DNA of 64,000 nucleotides from Youngiibacter fragilis 232.1 (GTDB lineage Bacteria; Bacillota; Clostridia; Clostridiales; Clostridiaceae). Position 1 is the stretch's first letter, and every line of letters begins with the position of its first letter. Positions 54,013 to 64,000 of the stretch are shown piece by piece. The stretch lies in assembly GCF_000495435.3 (NCBI RefSeq), contig NZ_AXUN02000181.1, forward strand, positions 879 to 64,878, written 5' to 3'. The position numbers and the translations under genes are program-made. The notes beneath the pieces are model-generated. The model was given only the letters and a program-made list of their open reading frames with translations, did no database searches and was not told the origin of the DNA.

Positions 54013-57000
54013 ATGAAAATTCAAAACATGTTGCAAAAGGATATCAACCGTGACATCAACGGAGTTATCCAAGTGGGCCAAGACGACGAGCATAGTCTCG
54101 TTCAAGAACTTAGTGAGTATATAATCACCAAAGAACTTCGTCGGCATTTTAATACGTTCTTTCATAATTACTCGAAAGCCATCGATAATCCAACAGATAA
54201 AATTGGAGTATGGATTTCGGGTTTCTTCGGAAGTGGTAAATCCCACTTCCTCAAAATGCTTTCATACCTTCTTTCCAATCAAAGTGTAGCGGGTCGGAAT
54301 GCAGTCGACTTTTTCAAGGACAAATTCGACGATCCGATGATGTATGCAACGGTCGTTCGTTGTACCAATATCCCAACGGAATCTATTCTCTTTAACATAG
54401 ACATCGAAGGCCCAATCAACAAGGATAAAACGGCAGTTATGCGTGTGTTTGCCACAGTATTCTATAATCACCTGGGGTTCTATGGTGATGATTTGAAAAT
54501 CGCGAAATTAGAACGTTTCGTGGATAAAAGCGGCAAGACAGATGAATTCCGCAGAGCCTTTGAGCAAGTTAACGGCGAATCTTGGGTAGAAGCCAGATCC
54601 TCCTACGCCTTCTTTGAGGATGATATCGTTTCAGTTCTGCAGTCTGTTCTTGGTATGAGTGAAACTGCCGCTCGCAACTGGTTTAATGGCGAAGAAAACG
54701 GAAACATGAGCATTAAGCTGCTTGTTGAGGAAATAAAGGATTATGTTGATTCTAAGGGCAAAGATTTTAGGCTCCTTTTCTGCGTTGACGAAGTAGGCCA
54801 ATACATTGGGGATGATGGTGATCTGATGATCAATCTTCAATCCATCGTTGAAGAATTAGGTAGTAAGTGTCGTGGAAAAGTATGGGTAATGGTAACAAGC
54901 CAGGAAGCCATCGACTCCGTCGTTAAAATCAGTGGTGATGACTTTTCAAAGATTCAAGGGCGTTTCAATACTCGGTTGTCCCTCTCTTCTGCCTCAGTGG
55001 ATGAGGTTATTAAGAAACGTATTCTCGAAAAGACAGAAGATGCACAGGCACTCCTTCATATGGTTTATGACAAGGAGCACGCTGTTTTAAAGAATCTTTT
55101 TACTTTCAATAATGCGGTGCTGGATATCAAAGGATACGCTAATGGAGGAGAATTCGCCTCTACTTATCCGTTTGTCCCTTACCATTTTATTATCTTCCAG
55201 AAAGTACTTGCTGAAATTCGCAAACACGGAAATTCCGGGAAAAGCTTATCTGGTGGGGAGCGATCGATGCTCTCTGGTTTCCAGGAAGCTACACAAAAGG
55301 TTCAAAATAAGGATGAAAATGCCATTGTGCCATTCTGGCAGTTCTACGACACGGTACATACATTCCTCGAAAGTCCAATCCGCCGAGTAATTGATCGATG
55401 TCAAACAGCTGCAGATAAACATGATGGGTTAGAACAGCGAGATGTAAGTGTCCTTAAGCTTCTGTACCTGGTACGGTATATCGATGACTTCAAGGCTAAC
55501 ATCGATAATATCTCCATAATGATGGTGGATGACATCCGGACCGATAAGATCAAGTTAAGACGTGAAATCGCAGAAAGTTTGGAACGGTTGGAGCGTCAAA
55601 ACTATGTTGCCCGAAATGGTGACACCTACTCGTTTCTGACTGATGAGGAACAGGATATAGCTATTGACATCCGCAATACATCGGTGGACAGTGCAACTAT
55701 CGTACAAAGCATCGGACAGACCATCTTTAGCGATATTTATCCATCTAAAAAATACAAATACAATAAATATGATTTCGCTTATGATCAATATATTGATGAA
55801 ACCCTTGTTGGTTCAGCATCGGGCGGGGTCCGATTACGATTTGTGACGGTAGCAAGTGATTATTATAATGCGCCTGAAGCAAAGCTTTTAGCGGACTCGT
55901 TCGCCAACCATGAGGCAATTGTGCTACTTTCAGGCGATGTTCACTATTTTGAGGAGCTTGAGACCGCCGCTAAAATTCGCAAATATATTAAGCAAAAGAA
56001 TGTGTCCCAGTTGCCAGAAAGTATTCAGGACATCATCCGAAAGCGACAGGCGCAAGCGCGAATACTTGAAGATAGCGCGAAGAAGCAGATTGAGAAGGCT
56101 ATCATCGGAGGAGCATTTTTCATTAACGGTGAAAAAGTAGATATTAAGTATGGAGATGCCAAAATAAAGTTGGATGAGGCCTTGAAACAAATCATAGAAA
56201 GTGTCTACTCCAAACTGAATTTTGTAAACAAGTTCTTTGAGAGTGATGCTGACATATTGACCATTCTCAACAGTGCACCCCACCAAACTGTTTCTGTTGG
56301 TACCGGCGCAAACAATGAATTTGCTTTAAACGAAATTAGTCAATGGCTTGAAGATCGTCATATGAACCATGTTCCTGTTTCAATGGGCGACGTGCAGCGC
56401 CGCTATCAAGCGATCCCTTATGGCTGGCGAGAAGTTGACATTGCTGCTTTGGTCGCAAGACTTATCATTTCACAAAAAGTGGAGATTCGTTATGGTGGAG
56501 CAGTTGTAGGTAAAGAGGACAAGAACCTTGTTCGCTACATGAGATTGAAATCCGAGATTGACAAGACGAGTGTTAGCCGCCGAATAGCACCTTCTGAAGA
56601 TGATATGCGAAAAGCCGTTAAGTTTCTGCGCGACTGGCTTGGACAGCTGAGCATCGCCGAAGATGAAGATGGGCTAGTCTCGTTTGTTAAAGAAACATTG
56701 ATCGAGAAGCTTGGTCATTACGATAACCTGCTTATTGAATATAGTCATGATCACTACCCTCAAAAAGAAGCCGTTGAAAATGCTCGAACCTTGATTTCGG
56801 AGATTCTATCTCAAAAGAATGACAACGTGGCGTTAATAAAACGCTTGCTAGCCAAACAAGATGACTTGAAAGATGCTACTGAAGATATGGAAGAAATCGA
56901 AACCTTCTTTAAGTCTCAAAGAGGCATATTTGATTCTGCAAGAAAACTGCAAAACGATCTTCAGCACGAGCGTGATTACTTCGTCACTGACCCCACCACA

Positions 57001-57513
57001 AATGTCAATATCAGTGAGCTTTCTTCAATTCTCGTTATGGTAAAACCCTACGGTAGAATTAAAGATCTCTCTGATCTCATTCAGAATATCAAGAAAGCCT
57101 ATGGCGTTCTGTTAAAGCAGAAGAAAGATGAAGTTCTTGGTATCGTTCAACAATGTATGAGTGACGTCCACACCCTTGCAGGCGTTGGCAGCAAGGCAAC
57201 CGATGAGGTTAAGAAGTCAGATGATCGATTTACAGAATTCAAAAAGAAAATCGCGGATGCAAAAAGTTTGACTATGCTCGACGCGATGATCACTCAATTA
57301 CTCAACTATAAGGACCAAGTCTGTAAGCGGATAGAAACCATTTTACATGATGTTCCGGTTACCCCTGGCGTTAAGATCGCCCAGGTGCGACGCTACGATG
57401 TTTTTCCTGTGAAGCGTCTTACCTCCCGGGAGGATGTGGATGCTTATCTTGAAAGTATTAGAAAAAAGCTCTATGACACCTTGGAGGCTAACGACGGAAT
57501 TCAGATTAACTAA
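54013..57513 (+). CDS. brxC: BREX P-loop ATPase BrxC (PglY-like)
   Basis: A large 1166-residue AAA-type ATPase. Walker A is GFFGSGKS at 70-77 and Walker B is in LLFCVDEVGQYIG at about 250. The long C-terminal part is helical with coiled-coil-like stretches around 930-1060. BrxC/PglY is the central ATPase of BREX. The ATG at 54013 has GGAGGAAGG upstream; a TTG at 53998 lies within the ribosome site. pglX begins 14 bp after the stop. Confidence 0.95.
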   Translation: MKIQNMLQKDINRDINGVIQVGQDDEHSLVQELSEYIITKELRRHFNTFFHNYSKAIDNPTDKIGVWISGFFGSGKSHFLKMLSYLLSNQSVAGRNAVDFFKDKFDDPMMYATVVRCTNIPTESILFNIDIEGPINKDKTAVMRVFATVFYNHLGFYGDDLKIAKLERFVDKSGKTDEFRRAFEQVNGESWVEARSSYAFFEDDIVSVLQSVLGMSETAARNWFNGEENGNMSIKLLVEEIKDYVDSKGKDFRLLFCVDEVGQYIGDDGDLMINLQSIVEELGSKCRGKVWVMVTSQEAIDSVVKISGDDFSKIQGRFNTRLSLSSASVDEVIKKRILEKTEDAQALLHMVYDKEHAVLKNLFTFNNAVLDIKGYANGGEFASTYPFVPYHFIIFQKVLAEIRKHGNSGKSLSGGERSMLSGFQEATQKVQNKDENAIVPFWQFYDTVHTFLESPIRRVIDRCQTAADKHDGLEQRDVSVLKLLYLVRYIDDFKANIDNISIMMVDDIRTDKIKLRREIAESLERLERQNYVARNGDTYSFLTDEEQDIAIDIRNTSVDSATIVQSIGQTIFSDIYPSKKYKYNKYDFAYDQYIDETLVGSASGGVRLRFVTVASDYYNAPEAKLLADSFANHEAIVLLSGDVHYFEELETAAKIRKYIKQKNVSQLPESIQDIIRKRQAQARILEDSAKKQIEKAIIGGAFFINGEKVDIKYGDAKIKLDEALKQIIESVYSKLNFVNKFFESDADILTILNSAPHQTVSVGTGANNEFALNEISQWLEDRHMNHVPVSMGDVQRRYQAIPYGWREVDIAALVARLIISQKVEIRYGGAVVGKEDKNLVRYMRLKSEIDKTSVSRRIAPSEDDMRKAVKFLRDWLGQLSIAEDEDGLVSFVKETLIEKLGHYDNLLIEYSHDHYPQKEAVENARTLISEILSQKNDNVALIKRLLAKQDDLKDATEDMEEIETFFKSQRGIFDSARKLQNDLQHERDYFVTDPTTNVNISELSSILVMVKPYGRIKDLSDLIQNIKKAYGVLLKQKKDEVLGIVQQCMSDVHTLAGVGSKATDEVKKSDDRFTEFKKKIADAKSLTMLDAMITQLLNYKDQVCKRIETILHDVPVTPGVKIAQVRRYDVFPVKRLTSREDVDAYLESIRKKLYDTLEANDGIQIN

Positions 57514-57527
57514 GTGAGGGTATCGAT

Positions 57528-60500
57528 ATGAATAAAAATGCCATTCAAAAATATGCAGTCTGGGCTCGAAATGAGCTCATCGAACAGGTGAAGCAGCGCG
57601 CCTATCAATACGGAATCAGCGCCAAGGGCTACGGCGACGAGAATGCCGCAGTTATCGCCGGGCGCGTGTTGTCCGCAGACGAGAAGCGGCAACGTGCAGC
57701 TTTTGTCAGCGAAATAAAGAGAAACGGCTTTGAACAGGCAGTTGAGGATGTGGCTTACACTTGGTTCAACCGTTTTGTTGCTCTCCGCTTTATGGAGGTC
57801 AACGATTATTTGCAAACCCATGTTCGCGTGTTTTCGGACGCGAGTGGCGGTTTCAACCCTGAAATTCTCAAAGATGTTCTGCACCTCGAACTGGAAGGTT
57901 TGGACAAATCGAAAGTTTCCAAAATGCTGAACGCTAACCAAACTGAAGAACTCTACCGTTATCTACTGCTCACCCAGTGCAACGCGCTGAACGCCGCCCT
58001 GCCAGAGATGTTCGAGAAACTAGGAACCTATACCGAGATGCTATTGCCGAACAATATCCTCAAACAGGATAGTGTACTCGCACGCCTTGTGAAGGACATT
58101 GATGAGGACGACTGGAAAGATGCAGTACAGATTATTGGGTGGATGTACCAGTATTACAACACCGAGCCGAAACAGGCTGTGTTCGATGGTTTGAAGAAAA
58201 ACGTGAAAATCACAAAGGAAAAAATTCCTGCTGCAACTCAGCTTTTTACACCGGACTGGATTGTACGTTACATGGTGGAAAACTCCCTCGGCCGGCTATG
58301 GCTTGAATCGCATCCGAATCCTACGCTGAAAGCGAATTGGAAATACTACCTCGACGAAGCGGAGCAAACGCCGGAAGTTGCTGAAAAACTCCGCGTTATG
58401 AAGGCGCAGTCGCCTGTGAAGTCACCGGAAGACATCCGCCTGATCGATCCTTGCATGGGCAGCGGCCATATATTAGTTTACTCCTTTGACGTGCTTATGC
58501 AGATTTATGAGAGCGAGGGCTACAATCCCCGCGATGCCGCAAGGTTGATACTCGAAAAGAACATCTACGGTCTGGACATAGACTGCAGAGCATATCAGCT
58601 TGCCTATTTTTCGTTGATGATGAAAGCACGGCAGTACAACCGTCGTATTTTCACCGATGGAGTGAAGCCGCAGGTTTATCACCCCGCAGGATTCCCAGAC
58701 GGTGAGGAGTATGGCTCGCTCTTGAAAGTGGACGAACTCGAACCGATGCCTGTTGAAAATACAGGACAGTTAAGTATTGATGACACTACTTATGACTTGC
58801 AACTGAACGCTTGGAACTTCAAGCGCCTGTTGGCGCTGAAGTACGATGTCGTCGTTACCAACCCGCCTTATATGGGCGGTTCGGGCATGGGATCCAAACT
58901 GTCGGACTTCGTTAAGAAAAACTACCCCGACAGCAAGAGCGATACCTTCTCTGCATTTATTGAACGTGCTGACCAATTTCTTACTCCCCGTGGTTTTCAG
59001 TCAATGATTACAATGGAGAGTTGGATGTTTTTGTCAAGCTTTGAGAAATTACGAGACAAGATATTTGACTCCAAAACGATAATCAACCTTGTGCATATGC
59101 CTTATCTTGGTAAGGGAGGTACGAGTTTGGGTATTAACTTCGGAACAGCTGCTTTTATCTTATACAAAAAGCGAGTACCGGGTTATGTGTCCCAGTATGA
59201 CTACATTCGCTATTACGAAACTACTGATGAGGGTATACCATTTGTTTTCCCTACCATTAACGAGCGTTATAAAACGGCGAAGTCAGATGACTTTGAACTA
59301 ATTCCAGGAAAGCCAGTTGCATACTGGCTCAGTTCGCCACTATTTGAATCTTTTAAGTTGAACAACATAGGCGATTTTTTGACCACTCGTGAAGGAATGG
59401 CTACCGCAGACAATGATAGGTTTTTAAGATATTGGCACGAGGTTGTCACCGGTAGCATTTCGTTTTCAACTGGCAACGCTGATGAAGGAGCCAAAGAGAA
59501 AAGGAAATGGTTTCCATATAACAAAGGCGGAATTTTTCGCCGTTGGTATGGCAACAACGAGTACATCGTGAACTGGCAAAACTCAGGGCTTGAAATCAGG
59601 AACAATATTGACACTAAGACGGGGAGAATTCGTTCCCATAACTATAATGGTGCCTTTGCTTTTCGCAAAGGAATAACATGGTCAGCTCTTACAACTGGAG
59701 ATATTTCAATAAGGTACTGCCCCGGTGGATATCTCTTCGATTCAAAAGGTGCAATGGGGTTTGCAATAGAACAGAAATCTCTGTTCTATTGCCTAGGCTT
59801 ACTTAATTCGGCTGTAGCAAAAGAGTATTTATCATTCTTCTCGCCAACTATGGACTTTAAAGTAGGAGATGTGATTCAAATCCCTTTAGATAAATCACTA
59901 AAACATAGCGATGAGATATGCCATATTGTAAGCAATAACATAGAAATATCCCGCTCTGATTGGGATTCTTTTGAGGTGTCGTGGGACTTCAAACGCCACC
60001 CAATTCTCTGCGGCGAGCGGACAGTTGCGGCGGCGTTTGCCAAGTGGGAGCGCGAGACGAAAGAGCGGTTTGAAACTCTCAAAGCCAACGAGGAAGAACT
60101 CAACCGTATATTTATCGATATCTACGGCTTGCAGGACGAACTCACGCCGGAGGTGGAGGACAAGGACGTTACCGTGCGCCAAGCTGACTTGGGGCGCGAG
60201 ATTCGCAGTCTGATTAGCTATGCTGTGGGTTGTATGTTCGGGCGGTACTCGCTGGATGACGAGGGGCTTGCCTATGCAGGCGGCGACTGGGATGCTGGGA
60301 AATACCGCTCATTTACCCCCGACAAGAATAATATCCTACCCATCTGCGACGACGAATATTTCGACGACGACATTTTGGGGCGGTTTGTAGATTTCGTGCG
60401 CGTGGTATATAGTGCGGAAACCTTGGAGGAAAATCTGAAGTTCATCGCCGACGCTCTCTGCGGTAAGGGTACGCCGCGTGAGGCTATTCGAAACTACTTC

Positions 60501-60896
60501 CTAAATGACTTCTACGCTGACCATTGCAAGATGTATCAGAAACGTCCGATTTACTGGCTGTTTGACAGTGGTAAAAAGAACGGGTTCAAGTCTCTCGTTT
60601 ATTTGCACCGCTATTCGCGTGACCTGCTCGCAAAGCTGAGGACGGATTACGTCCACGAACAGCAGGAGCGTTATCGTACACAGCTTTCGCATATCGCTGC
60701 CGCCCTGAACACAGCTACGGGTTCAGAACGCGCACGGCTATTAAAACAACAGGATAAACTGTCAGAACAACTGAAAGAAATCACTGCCTTTGAAGAGAAG
60801 GTACATCACCTCGCCGATCAAAACATCGAGATTGACCTCGACGACGGTGTTAAGAAGAACTATGAGATTTTCACAGATGTTCTGGCGAAGATATAG
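57528..60896 (+). CDS. pglX: BREX adenine-specific DNA methyltransferase PglX
   Basis: A 1122-residue SAM-dependent N6-adenine methyltransferase that marks self DNA at the BREX site. The SAM-binding motif I is DPCMGSGHIL at 307-316, and the catalytic motif IV is NPPYMGGSG at 445-453. The target-recognition region should lie at about 480-800. Codons in 57528-58950 and after about 59970 favour CGC/GCC, whereas 58970-59950 is AT-rich; this patch coincides with the expected recognition region. Without PglX neither modification nor defence normally works. The frame is intact, with no homopolymer suggestive of phase variation. Confidence 0.95.
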   Translation: MNKNAIQKYAVWARNELIEQVKQRAYQYGISAKGYGDENAAVIAGRVLSADEKRQRAAFVSEIKRNGFEQAVEDVAYTWFNRFVALRFMEVNDYLQTHVRVFSDASGGFNPEILKDVLHLELEGLDKSKVSKMLNANQTEELYRYLLLTQCNALNAALPEMFEKLGTYTEMLLPNNILKQDSVLARLVKDIDEDDWKDAVQIIGWMYQYYNTEPKQAVFDGLKKNVKITKEKIPAATQLFTPDWIVRYMVENSLGRLWLESHPNPTLKANWKYYLDEAEQTPEVAEKLRVMKAQSPVKSPEDIRLIDPCMGSGHILVYSFDVLMQIYESEGYNPRDAARLILEKNIYGLDIDCRAYQLAYFSLMMKARQYNRRIFTDGVKPQVYHPAGFPDGEEYGSLLKVDELEPMPVENTGQLSIDDTTYDLQLNAWNFKRLLALKYDVVVTNPPYMGGSGMGSKLSDFVKKNYPDSKSDTFSAFIERADQFLTPRGFQSMITMESWMFLSSFEKLRDKIFDSKTIINLVHMPYLGKGGTSLGINFGTAAFILYKKRVPGYVSQYDYIRYYETTDEGIPFVFPTINERYKTAKSDDFELIPGKPVAYWLSSPLFESFKLNNIGDFLTTREGMATADNDRFLRYWHEVVTGSISFSTGNADEGAKEKRKWFPYNKGGIFRRWYGNNEYIVNWQNSGLEIRNNIDTKTGRIRSHNYNGAFAFRKGITWSALTTGDISIRYCPGGYLFDSKGAMGFAIEQKSLFYCLGLLNSAVAKEYLSFFSPTMDFKVGDVIQIPLDKSLKHSDEICHIVSNNIEISRSDWDSFEVSWDFKRHPILCGERTVAAAFAKWERETKERFETLKANEEELNRIFIDIYGLQDELTPEVEDKDVTVRQADLGREIRSLISYAVGCMFGRYSLDDEGLAYAGGDWDAGKYRSFTPDKNNILPICDDEYFDDDILGRFVDFVRVVYSAETLEENLKFIADALCGKGTPREAIRNYFLNDFYADHCKMYQKRPIYWLFDSGKKNGFKSLVYLHRYSRDLLAKLRTDYVHEQQERYRTQLSHIAAALNTATGSERARLLKQQDKLSEQLKEITAFEEKVHHLADQNIEIDLDDGVKKNYEIFTDVLAKI

Positions 60897-60905
60897 GAGG
60901 ACACT

Positions 60906-63497
60906 ATGCTGTCAGAAACGATAAAACTAAGGCTCGCGGAACGGTTCGCCGCGCCGCTGACTGAATTTCATAAACGCCGAATCGTCTTCTGGCACGACGA
61001 GGACGGCGAATTTTCAGATGGAGTTGACGAACTCGATCTGTCCGGAGTGAGAGTCGTTAAACTTACCGGGTCAAACAACTTCGCCGTTAAAAAACTACTA
61101 TCGGCCGATGATTTGACGGGCGACTACCTTATCTACGACCCGCTGTCCTACGAGAAAGACCAGCACGATGACTGGCTGCTGGACATCAAGCTTTATTGCG
61201 AGGATTTTCGCGCTGACCTTGTGTCGCTCCAAATGGAGGAGTTACTCGTCGAGCCGTCATCGGCAATGCGCAAGACCATGAAACTGTACTCCAAATTCCT
61301 CGACAACAAAGACCGCAAGGCAAAGCTGAAAAGAATCGGGCATACTTACCAGACACCACTGCAGCTGCACATTGACATTATGTCGGTGCTGTGCGGAATA
61401 AATGGTGGTTCGGCACAGGATGTTATCATCGCTGTTCTGTCGGCAGGCTTGGAAAAAGAAAGTAATGATGCACTAATTAATATTGAGAAGTTTGGCAACA
61501 TCGAAGCATTCTGGCAGTTAGTTCACAAGCACACAGGCTATCAGAATAGCGATGACCGGCCGCTTTCCGAACTTGCAGCACATATCCTTATTACCGCTCT
61601 GTCGCAGACAATGCCAACTTCTGCCCTGCGAGGCTTGGAGCGGTTTGCGTCCGATTCTAACAAGGCATACTGCTATCAGCTTGTTCATGAATGGCAACGC
61701 GGCGACGGCAGTGGTGACTTGGAAGAGATTTGTCATTATGTAGAGCGTGAATTGCGCCTTGGCGACCGCTTTGACAAGACGGAAATAAGTATTCTTCTAA
61801 AGAGCGATACGTTCCCAGCTATCAACGAAAGCATACTCAAGCGTTATTTTAAAGAGATTTCTGAGAACGTCATAAAAGTTGAGGACATCATTGGTGCTGT
61901 AGAAAACCGACGCACCGCTGCTTGGTATGCCCTGACCGAGGATTACCTCGAAAGTTTGTATTACATCGCAAAAATGCAAGAGTTTTACCTCCTACATATC
62001 GATGGCTTCCACATCGTTGAGCCTGTGAAAGTCTGGAAACTATATACAACCGATGCCTATGAGATGGACAGCCATTATAGGCATTTCCACTTCTGCTTCG
62101 GCAATACCCTGAAAAGTCCGAATGCTCTCTTGGAAGATGCTTTGAAGAAGTGTTCCGATGTAGTCGAGGGTTTATACCGTGAGTGGTTCCTGAAGCAACT
62201 CACTTTTACTTGGACAAAAGCCATAGAGAGCGATTTGGAGTCGCTTGGCTATGTTTCTGAGATAAATGAACAGCGAAGATTCTATAACCGATATGTTTCA
62301 CCGAACGTAAGTAAGGGAAACCGTGTGTTCGTAGTAATTTCGGATGCTCTGCGCTACGAGGTTGCCGCCGAACTATCCGAAACCCTGAGCCATGCAACCA
62401 AGGGTACGGCGTCACTTGAAGCGGTGCAAGCTGTGTTCCCAAGCATCACGAAATTTGGGATGGCAGCTCTACTGCCAGGTAAAGAGGTATCGGCAAACAA
62501 AAAGATCGACGTATTTATAGATGGCAATCCTACCGTCAGCACTGCTCAGCGCGGCACTATACTGAATGCCGCTAACCCTGAGAGCGTAGCGGTTACCTAT
62601 AAAGATCTGCTTCAAATGAAAAAACAAGAACGGCGTGACTTGGTTGCAGGCAAGGAGATTATATATATCTACCACAATACGATTGACGCTATTGGTGATA
62701 AAGCTGCCACCGAAACGAAAGTGTTCGAGGCTTGCAACGATGCAATTGACGAATTGACCGCCATCGTCAAAATTATCGTAAACGATCTGAGTGGAGTGAA
62801 TATCTTTATCACCGCTGACCACGGCTTCCTATACACCTACAAGCCCCTTGAAGAAAGCCAGAAAATCAGCAAGCAGACCTTTAACGGCGATATATTGGAG
62901 CTCGGTAGACGTTATGCTCTCGTGTCACCTGATACGAATGCTGACTATCTATTGCCTATCAAAACAGAACGGACTATCGGCGGCGAGCCAATGAAAGGTT
63001 ATGCTTCACAGAATACAGTCCGTATCAAAGTACAGGGCGGCGGCGAGAACTATGTCCATGGTGGCATTAGTATGCAGGAGATGGTTGTTCCGGTCATCGT
63101 CTATAAGGGTATGCGAACAGGCTACAAGAAGTATGTCGAGGTACAGAATCCGGGACTTTCACTCATCTCTGAAAGCCGTAAGGTGTCAAACCTGATGTTT
63201 TCACTCGACTTCCTGCAAAAGCAGCCGGTTGGTGATAAGGTTCAGCCGTGCAATTACACCCTGTATTTTACCGACGAGGTTGGCGCACCTGTTAGCGACT
63301 TCCAGATAGTTATTGCTGATAGAATAAGCAATAACGCCTCTGACCGAGTATTCCGCGTAAGATTTACGCTGAAGCAGGCGCAGTACAACAAAAATAAATT
63401 ATACCGCCTTGTTATTGCAAACGATACTGACGCACCAGAAGAGGTGGAGTTCCGCATTGACATTGCGTTTGCCGATGATTTCGGCTTTGATCTGTAA
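60906..63497 (+). CDS. pglZ: BREX alkaline-phosphatase-superfamily protein PglZ
   Basis: 863 residues. A unique N-terminal half (KRRIVFWHDEDGEFSDGVDE near 24) is followed by the PglZ phosphatase-fold domain from about 470: VVISDALRYEVAAEL with a metal-binding Asp near 480, VFPSITKFGMAALLPG with the nucleophile region, and ITADHGFLYTYKP near 635. The C-terminal ~150 residues are beta-rich. PglZ is a core BREX protein with metal-dependent hydrolase features. AGGAGGACACT precedes the ATG, 9 bp after pglX. Confidence 0.95.
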   Translation: MLSETIKLRLAERFAAPLTEFHKRRIVFWHDEDGEFSDGVDELDLSGVRVVKLTGSNNFAVKKLLSADDLTGDYLIYDPLSYEKDQHDDWLLDIKLYCEDFRADLVSLQMEELLVEPSSAMRKTMKLYSKFLDNKDRKAKLKRIGHTYQTPLQLHIDIMSVLCGINGGSAQDVIIAVLSAGLEKESNDALINIEKFGNIEAFWQLVHKHTGYQNSDDRPLSELAAHILITALSQTMPTSALRGLERFASDSNKAYCYQLVHEWQRGDGSGDLEEICHYVERELRLGDRFDKTEISILLKSDTFPAINESILKRYFKEISENVIKVEDIIGAVENRRTAAWYALTEDYLESLYYIAKMQEFYLLHIDGFHIVEPVKVWKLYTTDAYEMDSHYRHFHFCFGNTLKSPNALLEDALKKCSDVVEGLYREWFLKQLTFTWTKAIESDLESLGYVSEINEQRRFYNRYVSPNVSKGNRVFVVISDALRYEVAAELSETLSHATKGTASLEAVQAVFPSITKFGMAALLPGKEVSANKKIDVFIDGNPTVSTAQRGTILNAANPESVAVTYKDLLQMKKQERRDLVAGKEIIYIYHNTIDAIGDKAATETKVFEACNDAIDELTAIVKIIVNDLSGVNIFITADHGFLYTYKPLEESQKISKQTFNGDILELGRRYALVSPDTNADYLLPIKTERTIGGEPMKGYASQNTVRIKVQGGGENYVHGGISMQEMVVPVIVYKGMRTGYKKYVEVQNPGLSLISESRKVSNLMFSLDFLQKQPVGDKVQPCNYTLYFTDEVGAPVSDFQIVIADRISNNASDRVFRVRFTLKQAQYNKNKLYRLVIANDTDAPEEVEFRIDIAFADDFGFDL

Positions 63498-63515
63498 AAC
63501 AAGGAGGATTCTGCA

Positions 63516-64000
63516 ATGGATTTAGAATCAACTGGGTATACGCCGGAAACAGAAGATGCAAACGAGGCCATCGATCGAAAACTGCGTGAACATTTTGACG
63601 GAAAGATTGTCCGCAAAGACCTGACCAAAGCTATCAAAGAGGGCGCAAATGTGCCTGTCTATGTCTTGGAGTTTTTGCTTGGACAGTATTGCTCTTCCGA
63701 CGACCCTCAAATTATCGAAAGCGGCGTCGCAAACGTTAAACGAATTCTTTCAGAGAATTTCGTGCGACCTGACGAAGCACAAAAGGTTCTTTCCGGCTTA
63801 CGTGAACGCGGCAGCTACACAGTCATTGACCGCATAACGGTCAGCTTGAATATTAAACTCGACCGCTATGAAGCTGATTTTTCAAACCTTGGCGTTCGGA
63901 ACATTCCTATATCTTCAGACTATGTATCAAAGTACGACCGCCTACTCTGCGGTGGTATTTGGTGTATTATCGGACTTGAATACGAGTATATAGAGGAAGA
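63516..64000 (+). CDS. brxL: BREX Lon-like protein BrxL, 5' part
   Basis: The first 161 codons of a gene that runs off the window. The N-terminus (AIDRKLREHFDGKIVRKDLT, PVYVLEFLLGQYCSSDD, ISSDYVSKYDRLLCGGIWC) matches the Lon-like BrxL family, a AAA+ protein with a C-terminal Lon-like domain and no proven protease activity. The Walker and C-terminal parts are outside the window. AGGAGG precedes ATG 63516. Its position after pglZ completes the type 1 BREX order. Confidence 0.93.
   Translation, partial: MDLESTGYTPETEDANEAIDRKLREHFDGKIVRKDLTKAIKEGANVPVYVLEFLLGQYCSSDDPQIIESGVANVKRILSENFVRPDEAQKVLSGLRERGSYTVIDRITVSLNIKLDRYEADFSNLGVRNIPISSDYVSKYDRLLCGGIWCIIGLEYEYIEE

Overview
The window looks like the chromosome of a low-to-medium GC, anaerobic Firmicute of the class Clostridia, probably an amino-acid and sugar fermenter. 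Evidence: strong GGAGG ribosome sites, a cggR-gap-pgk-tpiA-gpmI-eno glycolytic operon, indolepyruvate:ferredoxin oxidoreductase (iorAB), a membrane pyrophosphatase, a rubredoxin-like protein, a thioredoxin with an odd active site, and AGG/AGA-rich codon use. No rRNA or tRNA genes were found; tmRNA is present. Species cannot be read from the sequence alone.

Layout. 1-7.4 kb: M42 peptidase (minus), then a VanW/G5 surface protein and a MoxR ATPase - DUF58 - transglutaminase operon. 7.4-10.1 kb: an accessory patch with a broken IS630-type transposase, an AT-rich AAA_14/DUF4143 ATPase and unidentified gene remnants. 10.1-24.3 kb: RCC1-repeat lipoprotein, HAD phosphatase with trmL, degV, trxB with a thioredoxin, BMP lipoprotein, DUF6544 protein, NAD(P)-binding protein, topB, iorAB and an M20/AbgB-type amidohydrolase. 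24.6-28.2 kb: a beta-glucoside utilisation operon (RpiR regulator, GH1, PTS EIIBC). 28.3-32.4 kb: tandem universal stress protein, zwf (both minus) and rpoN (sigma-54). 32.5-39.8 kb: the glycolytic operon, headed by a recognisable CggR operator. 39.9-42.1 kb: two tandem secreted paralogues that resemble divergent serpins. 42.2-50.7 kb: secG, a lipoprotein hydrolase, hppA, rnr, a rubredoxin-domain protein, an SGNH hydrolase, smpB and ssrA (tmRNA).

From the 3' end of ssrA the sequence becomes accessory: a 3' fragment of an RlmD/RumA-type methyltransferase gene, an orphan terminator, an orphan gene, a broken IS4-type transposase and a truncated excisionase-like HTH. A type 1 BREX phage-defence operon follows, in the order brxA-brxB-brxC-pglX-pglZ-brxL; brxL runs off the window. 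The ssrA 3' end is a common island insertion site, but no integrase is visible here. The central part of pglX, where the target-recognition region is expected, differs in base and codon use from its flanks, which suggests module exchange.

The BREX genes are a known defence family. The less-described items are the serpin-like pair, the decayed junction between ssrA and BREX, several genes whose Shine-Dalgarno site fits a non-AUG start better than the first ATG, and possible attenuator-like hairpins in the glycolytic operon.
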